Shown here: positions 36,901 to 48,900 of the stretch, one piece after another | Position numbering within the stretch: the stretch's first letter is position 1 | Layout: each line of letters opens with the position of its first letter | NCBI GenBank assembly: GCA_039566865.1 | Contig: CM076948.1 | Span: 11,295,001 to 11,359,000, forward strand | DNA from: Aurelia coerulea | Lineage: Eukaryota > Cnidaria > Scyphozoa > Semaeostomeae > Ulmaridae | Length of the DNA: 64,000 nucleotides | Direction: 5' to 3' | Made by a program: the position numbers and the translations under genes | Notes under the pieces: generated by a model | The model's database searches: none | What the model was told of the DNA's origin: nothing | The model's input: the letters and a program-made list of their open reading frames with translations, nothing else

Positions 36901-39900
36901 CGCGATATTTATGACGTCATTGTTTGAATAGGTATAAAAAAAATTAAAAGTTATTGCGTTATTTTGTGAGTAATTATGATGTTGTACAAGAGCATTAACC
37001 GTTTATAAGAATAAAGTTTGTTTTCGCTAAAATATAGGACATTGTTGCAGTTACCATACATAACTTTATTGCAGACTGGTCACAAAATATCTAGTTGCCT
37101 AGCAACGAGTCACGTGATTAATTAAGCATTAATTATTTAATTAGAATCAAAATAGGTTGATGATACTGTGTACCAACTTGCAACTTCACAACTCTATCGG
37201 TTTTGGAAATAATTAGGGGGGGGGGGCCTTCCCAGGTGAGGAGTGAATCAAAAGAGCCCAGGTGAAATAGGGTTAAGATAGTGAGATCTCGCCTACAGAG
37301 CCATTCCGTTTACCGGGCTAATATAAACAGGCCCCAGGATAATAAATTCGATGATCTCTAGTGACGAAGAATGGGGATATCAGACTGCGAGAATACATGG
37401 CATCGAGGAGCGTCTGGAGTATGTTATAATGAATACAAAAAATTCAATGACCCGAGAAAATTACAAACCCGAGAAAATTACGTCTTGCAACTTTGCTTAT
37501 ACTAACGGAGTTTGCATATAAAGAAACGGAGTTTTCAATGTTTCATTTGTATTAACAGTGACTAGGGACTCATTGGCTACAGTCCAAGTAACTTTCAGCT
37601 ACAAAAAACGTCCATCCTTCCTCTAGCTTGCTTTAAAATTACCGATCTGTTTAAAGCTACTATTTGTCCAAGAAGGTCTTTCATGGCAAATTTCAGTGTA
37701 AAAAGTTTTATATTATATAAAACTAGAGATATTGCAGGGCTATATTGTGTGAGCCTAGAAAAACATGGGGTTTACCTTGTTGTCTTAGTCTTGATACCAC
37801 AAGAAACAAACTCAATGACTTTTGTATTAGGATCAAGCGTACAGCCAGGGGGAGCACCACCAGGGCCTTTAAGTTCTGGGTTTCTTCTCGATGTGATGTA
37901 ATTCGATTCTTCAAGTTCAAAATGACACCATGGCAATGAACTTCGGCCTTGCAGCAACAGCACTGGAGCTTCGATGCCCGGCTCAAGATTTGGTATGCTA
38001 CAAAGAAAATCAGCAATATTCACGAAATTCATTGGAATAGAGATACAAGACTCAACTTTAATTTAAAACTCACTATAACAGCGAGGAAGTCCCAACAACG
38101 TGTGGCGTAAATTTCATCTAAAGTCAAATTGAATAAAATATTGTAACATGCACATAAAAAGCGGAAAAGCGAATTCAGGTTTTGATTACAAACCTTTCCT
38201 AAATAAACGACTCGGACGATTAACAAATGTCTACTTTGAAAACGGGGGATTTAGGCGGAGGTCGCTTTAATTTGCGTAGGAGTAGCCATTTGCATAGGGG
38301 AAGGAGGGAGCTGTAATGTGCAGCAAATTGAACTTGCTTGCTTCGAGGCATCCGAGACCCAGGGGGGTACTCAGTTATATTTAGGATAGGGGTGCTCAGG
38401 CTGAGGTACAACGCATCAACCCAAACAAATAATCTCTACCGTGAAAATAGACCCAAAAAAATAAATTTTCCTTTCTTTTCCCCAATCTTTTTCCTTTTTT
38501 CATATTTGAGACCCAAAAAAGTAAGCCAGAATTTCAGGAACCCAAAAAAATAACTGTACAAATGATTCACCCAAAAAAATAATCCTTGCCCAAATTCTAG
38601 ACCCAAAAAAGTAACCTGACCACCCCTATCCTGAATAAACCAGAGTACCTCCCCCCCTGGGATCCGAGATGGACAATCTTGAGAATACACGGGTCTGGAA
38701 ATCTCAAATTGAGAATTAGGTTTTGCGTAACGTAGGAAACGTTTCATCTTTTAGGAATTAACTCGAAATTTGGTTGGGTTGCATCGATAACGTTGTTAAC
38801 TTCCAGGTTTAATGTGAAATCTAGTACAAACTGCCTCTAATACGTGGAAGCTGCTAAAATTTTTTCTTCAAAAGATAAATGCGGCACAGTTGAACCTTGG
38901 AAAGAACTTCAATTTTGTCCTTTTTCATCTCTCATCATGGGGCCGCAAATGGGCTGTGCCTATTATTAAATACTGAAAAAGAGCCATTTTTTAAGGTAAG
39001 AGAAATTTGGTATAATAAGAAATATTTATAGAATTTAAACCTCGTTAGTACTACAAGCATTAGGAAAATCAGCCATATCATATATATAATGATAATTTGC
39101 GTTCTTAGAGGTAAATGATATTGTAGTTGCATCTCTGGGATTAAAATAGACCTTAAAGTGAATCGACACTAGTAAGACACGCAAGTTCAAAAAAGAAGAG
39201 ACGATACACCATCTGGTTGGACCTCGCCTTCAAAATGCCATCTCATTGGACCGATAAAAATGAATGTAGCACAAGACCAATCTAATCGTGTCAATTCCCT
39301 TTAATTTCAATCATGAAAAATCAATTTTTGTGACGTTGTGAAAGTTATAAAATCAATGGCAAAGTGTTACAATTGCCCAGTAACACGGGGCAATGGTAAC
39401 AGAGGGTAATCCCTTCCTTTACATTTCATGAGCGGTCCATCTTAGAAGTTTTAACGTATTTATGATCCTCAATAAAGGCAATGCCTATGATGTGAAAATA
39501 ATATTTTTTGCTCAAGAACAAACTTTTCCAAACACTGATTGACATTGGAAGTACATTATTACTTTCGTGCTCAAAAGAATGTTTTATGCCAGAATATTTC
39601 GCAAACTTGGAAAACTTGGACGAACAGTCATGCAAAAATTAGATTCTTTCCTTGTTTTTGCAACGCGCGAGAGCCAGTGTTACAATTGCCCCCACGTTAA
39701 AACTGTCCCTGGTCGCCTATAATGTTATTAATAAAGGCCCTGGAAGTAGTATCTGCACTTACTTGGCAATCAGCGTGGCACCATATGTGTGTATTTCAAG
39801 AGGTGAAAATCTTACAGTGAAGGTTGCTTCTTCTTGCGGCTTTATATGACCACTAGATGGTTCGATTGTGAAGGGCCACAAGTCACTGCCTACCGGCTCG

Positions 39901-42900
39901 CTGTACACACTTCCAGCATCATAAGCTAATGCCATTGCAGAGGCAGGACGGCCATCTACAGCGGACGCTAATCTACTGACAGGACGGATTTCTTTTGCTG
40001 TTGTCGTAGCACGATTTTGGTCAACGGAACTCGTTGCTGTCCTTGTAACAGGGCGCGTTTCAGCAGCCTTCTGGGCAACAGCAGTTGTCTTGGGAGATTT
40101 TGTCCTTTCACGACTACCCTTTGTAGATCTGGCATTAGCAGAAGGAGTAGTTGAAGGTGCGGCTGATGGTCGGTCATCTGATCGTTCCTGCTGAACTTCT
40201 GTTGGCTCTCTCGTCCACCCTGGCTCTAAAATCCAGTTATACTCAAACTTAACCGTTCCAGTATTCTTCAAAACAAAGCTACGAGGAAATAGGAGTAGCA
40301 GAGGTAATACTTTAGTTGCTTATCGAATGTAGAACTACAGGATGTTATGGAATTATGTCTCGTTCAATTCCAGCCCTGACCACCCCCTGGGACACCATCG
40401 GGCATTCGCTGGTCTATAAGATATAAGATATTCCCGGACCTTAAATTTTCCCCGGCCCCCGGACAGCCAGCAAAAACAGTAGTTTTTTTCTTTCACAATA
40501 ACTGGGAATGTGAACCAGGCATTCGCCACATCAAATTTGCCCATTTGTGTAGGAAACGTTTGTTGACCAGCGGGCTCTCCGGGGAGCCGCAGGGGGGGTG
40601 GTCAGGATAGGAACACTGAACAAGACATCACAACAAGACAGCTTTTGTTAATTTAGCGAAAAACTTGCAGCCAGGGATATGTTAACTCTATATTGTTCAC
40701 TTTTTGTAGGCAATTAAAATGTTCTTTTGATGTAACTTAAAATTATTACTATGCAAGATTGCCTGCATTTTTGCCAAACAGCCACACGAATAAAATCTCG
40801 TAAATCCTACCATACTACTATTTTGACCAACAGTGAGATCAAGAGTTGCATCAAAAGTTGCAATGAAATGATGGCACTGTTTGAAGGAAATCATAAATCT
40901 ATTTGAATTGATACTTGAAGCGATATTCTTACAGATGCCTAAAATGTGTAAACATGACAAATGAATTCATCAAAATGACTTTCATGATCATTTAATAATC
41001 CAGATAGCTCATTCCTTTTCTTTCTGATTTTAGCTGAGCTTCATTTTACGGTAATTTTAAGAGTTCGATGCTAGATTTTTGAACTCCTAATGCCGTTACA
41101 AGTATAACACCTTCAGATAGCAAATGTTGAATAGTGGTGATCAATCTTAAATAACTTTATGATGAAAAGGTTATCAGGATGCTGGATCTTTATAAAGGAA
41201 AGTAACCCACTGTTATGTTTTTGGAAAGGGGTTGCTTGTTTGGTTCCAGTAATTGAATTATTGCTACGGGATTAACCTGGTACAGAGCGGCAATTTCATG
41301 CGCTGAATATGACAAGATACGTATAGACTATAGCTGACAGAGTCATATGTTCTGCTTTGAGAAAAACGGGTTTGATTCCAGTACTCTACTATGGCTATGG
41401 ATCAAATAAAAAAAACTCGCATGCTTTACTTATTTTCATGGAACTGGTATTGTATATGGTATTGGTATCCTTCAGCGATGAAAAATCAGAAGAGATCAGA
41501 AAAAACTCTATTTCGACAAATGCATAGCACTTGTAGAACAGAAGAAACATTCTGGCGTAAGAAAGTTTAAAATTGAGATGCACGTACCTGTACATTATCG
41601 TTTGAAACATCAAAGTATCCTTAAAGAATACCTTATTTGTATTCAGTTCATACTTTGCGTAGTCGGCAATGGCGGAAAACAGGAGTTCTACTTCTGAGTT
41701 GGCACCAGTGATAGCTGTGTACGCTGGTTCAACTTCAGTTTCAACAACTTTGCGTTTGGTTGGTCTAGGAGTACTTTGTATTTCAGGGGCTGGCACAGTT
41801 TGCTTTTCTGCATCTTCAGTCTTTGTTTGCAAAATTTCCGGTTTTACATCGATCCATTTGACAGTTCTCATACGGTCGTCCCATCCTCCTGCCTGTGTTC
41901 AAAACATATTATTTGCATTTAAATAATTTCATAGGACATAAAGCATTGAGGAGTTTCTTTTCGAAAATTTGGGAACACACAGACAATTATTATGACATCG
42001 TTTGAAGTATCTTCAACAGCCTACTTTAAATATAATGAAATTCTTCCATCAGCTCTCAAAGTAGATGCATAATGCATTGTGTTCCAGATTGCCAGAATCA
42101 TGGAAAAGTTCGAAAACACAGAACCTTACAAATGCAAAAAATGTTCAAGTCCAGCACGAAGAGCATACTATTAGCTATTCAGAACAAACAATCCGCATGG
42201 ATAGGTGACTAACGAGTGCGGAGAAATGGCAATTTAAAGTTGCAATTTGAAGTTGGCCCAAATTTTTAGAGACTGCTTTTGTATATATTTTCGGTGCATC
42301 CCTTCTTCATGGGCTGAACCAAATATTTCAACTTTTTATTTCTCCAGTCTTTTTCATCCGATTTCAAAAACAAGTTTTAGGTCGAGCCAAATAAATATGT
42401 GTCAAATAAAAAATAAATTGATGTAATTGCACTGAACTGCTCTGCCGTTAAATTACTTCAACACTGAGGTTCAATTTGAAAAAAGTTTATTGAAATGGGA
42501 TGACTAAGCCAGGAGAAACAAAATTTTGAAAAATTTGATTTAGGATACAAAACTTATACACCGGAAATGTAAACAAAAATTACCCAACAATGTTGGTCAA
42601 GCTCAAATTGCAATTCGTCTGCATTCGTTGATCAAATTTCCATGCAGATTTTTGTTGTAAATATCTTACAGGATCCTTTTATGGTAGACTTGAATACTTT
42701 GCATTTGTAAGGTTTTGTTCTTTTGAATTTTTTCCCAAGCTTCGGATCAGTGTGTAAAGGATTCTTAGGAAACAAAATTCTCAGAAAAATATGACCATGA
42801 TTCAATGCAAGTTGCCAATACTGGGCAGATCCTTTGGCGTAAGCACCATTGCCAGTAGAAAAAAGAATCAAAGTCCAGATACTGCAACATAATTAGTTTA

Positions 42901-45900
42901 AAAGTGAAAGCATGACTTGTTTGCAATAAGGTTTTTATGACTTTTTTCTTTGAATTAGAATGCTTGAAAGAACTGTCAGCTGCTTTGCTATAATTCTACC
43001 ATTGGACATCATCATAGAAATCTTCAATACTTTCATAACTATAAGATTGTTCTTCTTGCTTCAGAATTTAAGGAAAGTTTTGAAACCATTGCAATATCTA
43101 AACAGCTTAAACAAACATGGAATAAACATTTTGAAGAAACCAGTGTTCATGAATGTCTGCAATATTGTATCAAGCACATGTCTACTCTTTTGACTTTCAT
43201 TCTTCTGAAAATATTCAAGATTTCTCAAAATTCTAACGGTAGAATTATTGAAAAGAGTTCAATGTTTCTTCCAAGCCATTCAATTCAAATAAATCGATCA
43301 TAGAATTTTACATCAAATTTTTTTTAAAGATTTGGAACCCATGCTTTGCAATATAAACCTTACCTTAGCTGCATTCTGGGCAAGTTGTATCTTTGAGATC
43401 TTGCAAGGAATTTGAACAGCCTCCAGTTTGGTTGGTTTCTCACTTTCAAAAGTAACTTTTATATCCTTTGCACAGTTGGGCAAAAGGTGACCAGTGCAAG
43501 GCGAAAAGGTAAACTGTGGAGGAGGATCCCAGGTAAATCGAATGATGTCATTTTCAGAATGATTGGTGAGCGTAAATGATTGCTGGTTGGCAACACAGAG
43601 AGCACAGTCCCCGAAGTTGATGTGGTTGTTTCTTGGCACTGAAAAGAAGATCATCATAAACATCATAATCATAAGACCAGATCAGTTCCACAAAATCATT
43701 TGTATGATTTTGTCCGGCACTGATAAAAAATCCTCAGATCATCTCCTGTGATCATAGCCTGCGCACAGACTTTACTATTTTGCGGAGGAGGAAAGGACTG
43801 TTCCTTTCCTCCTCCGCAAAATAATAAAGTCTGTGCGCAGGCTACTGTGATCAGGGCAATACAAAATATCAAGATGATGGTCCCTTTATCTCATACTTTT
43901 TATCAAACTTTGTTTACAATTTCAATAAAACGTGGATAGAAAAATTCTGTCAAAACATACCAATAAAATCGTCATCTTCGGCAAATGTAACTGGAGAATC
44001 TTGCATGCCACCATGGATATTATCAACCGTAATTTCCTCTTCAAACCCTTCGCCGAGAAGTTGAATTGTAGCATCTTCAAAAGGGTTATCAACAACAGAC
44101 ACGCGAATCTCAGCTGAAATTCGTTTCTTTTCGCTGGGCGTGAAGTCAACCAAGAACTCCATTGCTGCACCAACTTTGAAATTAAATGAAGCAATGACCG
44201 GTTTAGACGATGTGCATTCTAGTACTGTTTCAATACAGTGCTCTGAGCTTTCACTCTCGTTTTCCATCTGCAAAACATATGGCATATGATTCTAAGATAA
44301 ACTTAAAGAGTTTGTGCAAGGTTGAAAACTTGAATTTGCAAAGAGCAAAACAGTATCAAAAAAATTTCCCATTCAAAACGACGTGGCACGCGAGCCGTGA
44401 AAATGGATAGCCAAAGAAAGAATGCTGTGCCGAATTGTTTTCTTTGTTTTATTGATAGAGAATCCTATTTATCATTGCATACTTTCTTTAACACCCACAG
44501 AAATAATCGGATGCAAGCCCAATGCTTTTTAACAGTGGCTTACTCTTGGTAAACATATTTCATATGCGTTTCATATTACATTATTAACTACCAGGAGGGT
44601 AGCAAAAGCGCTGGTTTTCAAGGAGTACCGTCTTTAATTCATAAAGACTTCCAAATTTAATTTTGAGCCTGATTATATCGGAGAATCCATTGCATTCATA
44701 AAAAAGCTGCAACCTCTTTCTAGAAACGGAAATAGCAAATGTGAAATGATCAATATACAGGGTGTCCCAAAAAATTACTCCGGTTTGAAAAATCGCCAAC
44801 ATTGATTATCAAACCTATCATAAAATTACCGTTTAACTCTTTTGTCAATGGTCCAAATATGTTTAAAGTGAATGATCGGAGCTAAGTAGAGGCAATCTAT
44901 AAATAGGACAAAGGAAACTCCTACGCACGTTATCATTCCTCTAGACTTGCCCCAAGTCTATCTCTTCCGTCCGTCTACCGTTCCCTTTACGGTAGTTCCT
45001 GGATCCGCCATTTCCTGGATCCGCCATTCCAACATTCCGTCCAGAGAGCTCGTTCTCTCTGGACGGAATGTTGGAATGGCGGATCCAGGAAATGGCGGAT
45101 CCAGGAACTACCGTAAAGGGAACGGTAGACGGACGGAAGAGATAGACTTGGGGCAAGTCTATCATTCCTCTGGCTAAACAATATCCACGAACGTCTCGAA
45201 ATCATCAAATACAATAGGCTAATAATAGAATGCCCAGACTCCATCCGCGCGGGGCTTTTATCTCCGTCGATTCTCTCTAAAGATGATAAAATGCTTATTT
45301 TCACTACTTACAAGGGTATGAAGTAAGGCATTGAAAAACCTCATTCTGAGCTATATTCTTTAGCGACATCGTAAATCTAGCCTAAGAGCCATTACATCAA
45401 AATTTTTCATTATCTTTCAAGTCTACTATAGTAGTTTGCCCTTCATTCTGAAATTTATGACCAATCTAGAGAATAAATATACGAAAGTAAATTACTAAGG
45501 TAATCATCAGTGCTTTTTGCAGTATGCTTCAAAATCAGGCAGCCCGAAAAAGGTCTAAATTCACTAATTTGAAAACCAATTAAAGATCAGCTATGCCTGG
45601 AAAAACAATTTCGCTTTTGATCTACTTGCCAAAAGAGAGATTTCAAGATATGGGCCTTATGATAATATTTTGGTCATTTTTCAAACAGGAGATCCTTTTG
45701 TGGGACACCCGGAAGAATTTCACAATGTTACTACAGGGAAGAAGAGGGAATTTTGTATACCGCTGACCAAAGCGCTCCGCAGCAAAAATATAGTCATGGG
45801 CTATCAACCAAATTATGTCACGTACAATTTTTGTCTATCGCCCAATGGATATTCAAGAAATAAACAGAGATGGAAAGCAGAAGTCAGTTTCAACGAAAAA

Positions 45901-48900
45901 CTTGATTTAAATAATATTTCCTACGATATTTCCAAGTTATCTATCTTTCAATATGCATTCCATAGGAGAAACACACGATCCAACAACGAACAACTTCCGA
46001 CCAAAAACCACCTTGATTCAAAATAATTCTATAAAATAAACGACACCTTGTAGCAGTATGACATTTTAAGAATGATTCAAGGAATGATAACGCTATCTCC
46101 TGGTATACTTCATTAGTTTCGGAAAATATTTTTAAGGGCAGAAAATGTATCTGTTCTGTTCTGCATTCTGCGAGGGAAACACCTGCAACAAGGCCGCGAT
46201 TCCTGCCAGAAACACCTTGATGAAAACTAATTTTACAAAAAAAAACTACACCATACAACAGTATGAGATTTTGAGGGGGATTTAAAGCATAACTAAGCTT
46301 GCTTCTCGTAAAATCCACCAGTACCTAATAATTGAAGATTTAATAGAAAATGTATCTGTAATCACTGAATGCAATCTGCCCTCTGCAGGAGAGCTCCCTG
46401 TCATAACACTGTCTTTGTGTTCCCCTTTTGTTTGAGTTGTGTTTTTGATCACAAAAGAACATTGTTTATCACAAAACTTTTCTAGAGATTTCTTTTATCT
46501 ACGTTTCAATGAAAATAGCATAAAGCAACACTTCTGGTTGCCCCAATTGTCTCTGCATGAACGTATAATTTTGGAAGAAAAATTGAAGATGGCGCGTAGT
46601 TCTCATATTCTTGACTCCCTGTCCTGATTCGCGCATAGCAAATACAAAATTCCCTCATCTTCCTACAGGGTGCCCAAAAATCATCTATTGGTATGTTGCC
46701 AAAATATACTATCATAAATTATGGACCGGGTTTGATGAATTACCAACCATTTTGTACCAGAAAGGATCTCTCTAACATCTGTCAAACTATTTTAGACTTA
46801 GGATTTATTTCGCGTAGGAGTTACTTTAGAAGCCATCCAACCCGATTTAATCTCAACTGGTTCAGACTACTGAATGTGAGTGGGGTATCTGATGAATGTT
46901 GGCTTTGATTAGAGGAATTGTTGAAATACATATAAGATTGTGAATCTCATCAGACGACCTATTTCTTTATGTTTCTGGCTTTTAACTTTGTTGCCGGATA
47001 GCTTTACGTACCAGCGAACATTACCTTGAAAACCTAATGCAGATATCAAAGGAAATGGTACTCTGAAGTCTTACTTTGATAACCTTCTTGTTGACAGTAA
47101 AGCAGCATTCAGGATCACTCAATGTCATATTCACTCTACACGGCAATGACCCTTGGTTCTTCATGATCAAAGGCAAAGTTTGCGTTCTATTTGTCAACAA
47201 TCGACTGAACAACAAAAGTGGACCTCCTTTCTTTGTCATTGTAGTTGGTCTAAGGAATGTGATGCGAGGAAGATTGCCATCCCCTTGAATGTCAAATAAG
47301 AGATTGCGACCTCTTGCGATTGCGTTTGGTAGACCATCCACTGCAGCTTCAAATATGGCTGAGTAGCTCTGTCAAAAAATCAAACAATTCAAGTTAGAAA
47401 TAACTTAATGATGAAAGAATTTAATTCAATTTCATTTTATTTGTCATTGGATAAATAAAAAGAAATTTTGAAAAAAGCCAAGCGTTTGATCGGGTTACCT
47501 ATCTTGAAGCTAGATCCTCGTGAGACTGCCTTAAGGAAGCAGAAATCTTAAGCACGATTTTTATTTCATTCTCAAAGAAAAAGGTGGTAATATCTTCAGC
47601 TTGAAAATCGATAATTTGAACAATAGAAAGTTATAAAATACCAGTGTAGCCAAGCAACTACATGCTAAAGAGAAACAAAGAAAGACTTGACACTCATTTT
47701 CTGTGATTTCGACACGTGCTTCAAAATCATTAGCCTGCGTGCAGACTTTACTATTGTGGAGGAGTTAGAGGCGAAAAGGGAAAGGTAAAGTCTGCGCATC
47801 CACTCAAGTTTTTCCGTTCCAGCGATAAATTTTATCCCCCGTCCTCATTGTCTAAGGACCAATCACGTTCGTCTTTTGATTTCTCGAAAGTATTGTTCTC
47901 TCTCACCTCGCATCTGATTGGTTACAACTAGAACAATCGGTGATCTGCATTTGCGTGTTGTCCAGCCCTTTATCGTGTGCAGACCTAAGATGCGACGTTT
48001 TCTCCACGGACATTTCTTTCTGCGTTTGTGAGGAGCACCTCTGCTGGAGGTTCTCATCTATAGGGTAGGGTGGGGTAATGTGGGTCTACGGGGTAAAGTG
48101 GGTCTATTGAGCTTTTCGCTAGAAATATCCTTCCCCGGGGGGGGGGGGGGGGTACTTGACTAGGGAAGTGACGGGGGTGTGCGGAAAACCTCTCCACACC
48201 CTGTACCCTGTCGCATAAAAAATAGGCCAAAAGTATACCCTGTCGCATAAAAATTTTGCCTCTCAAATACAGTGTAGAACGCAATTTTTGCTTGTGATGC
48301 CCTGTCGCATAAAAATTTTGCCTCTCAAATACAGTGTAGAACGCAATTTTTGCTTGTGATACCCTGTCGCATAATTTTTTTACCTACACGTTTTTTCTTT
48401 TATAAGAAACTTGGATAAGCCCATAGTACTAACAGTTTCTTAATTTTACGTGAAAATTTCAGTTTTTTAGTACTAAAAGTTTCTTAATTTTTTTCTTATT
48501 TTTTTGGATGCATGTTAGGATGCATGTAATTTCTACCACTGCCAAGTACTCGTTTCTTGACAGACAGCACAATTTGTAGCGAGAAGGAGAGTTCTATTTG
48601 ATTCAAAACATAAATCTATCATGAGTATTACTAAAATATTACTATTATTACTAAAGTATTACTAAAATATAAAGGCTCAACGACAATTTTCCCATGATTT
48701 CCTTGTGTTTGGCTTTAAAAATTTCTTAGCAATTCTCAAGCATAGTACTAGAGCTTCTTAATTTTTTCGCCATCCTAGTACTAGTTTCTTATAAACCAGT
48801 TTCTTATAAAAGAAAAAACGTGTATTATAATACCCTGTCGCATAAATTTCGTTAGAAAAGGACACCCTGTCGCATAATTTTTACCGCAAAAGGACACCCT

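Larger units (their letters stand above)
35460..37276. mobile_element. TTAA-flanked element hosting a Penelope insertion
   Basis: Ends TTAACCCTATTTCACCTGGG and inverse CAGGTGAAATAGGGTTAA, each with a G/C run just inside. 1.8 kb long because a Penelope-like element sits within it. It lies inside the GGGGCCTG element. No transposase of its own is seen. Confidence 0.7.
35235..37335. mobile_element. GGGGCCTG-ended element (PIF/Harbinger-like)
   Basis: Left end GGGGCCTACGAGCAAAGC, right end the inverse AATATAAACAGGCCCC, with related subterminal GCTCGGTAAGCGAGGTGA and GCCTACAGAGCC blocks. Similar ends at 56170-56677 have a TTA target duplication, which fits PIF/Harbinger. It contains a complete TTAA element, itself containing a Penelope-like element. 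Confidence 0.6.

Noticed and set aside
44941..45304. Open frames with PSTVPFTVVPGSAISWIR on both strands
   Set aside because: The same peptide on both strands results from the perfect palindrome.
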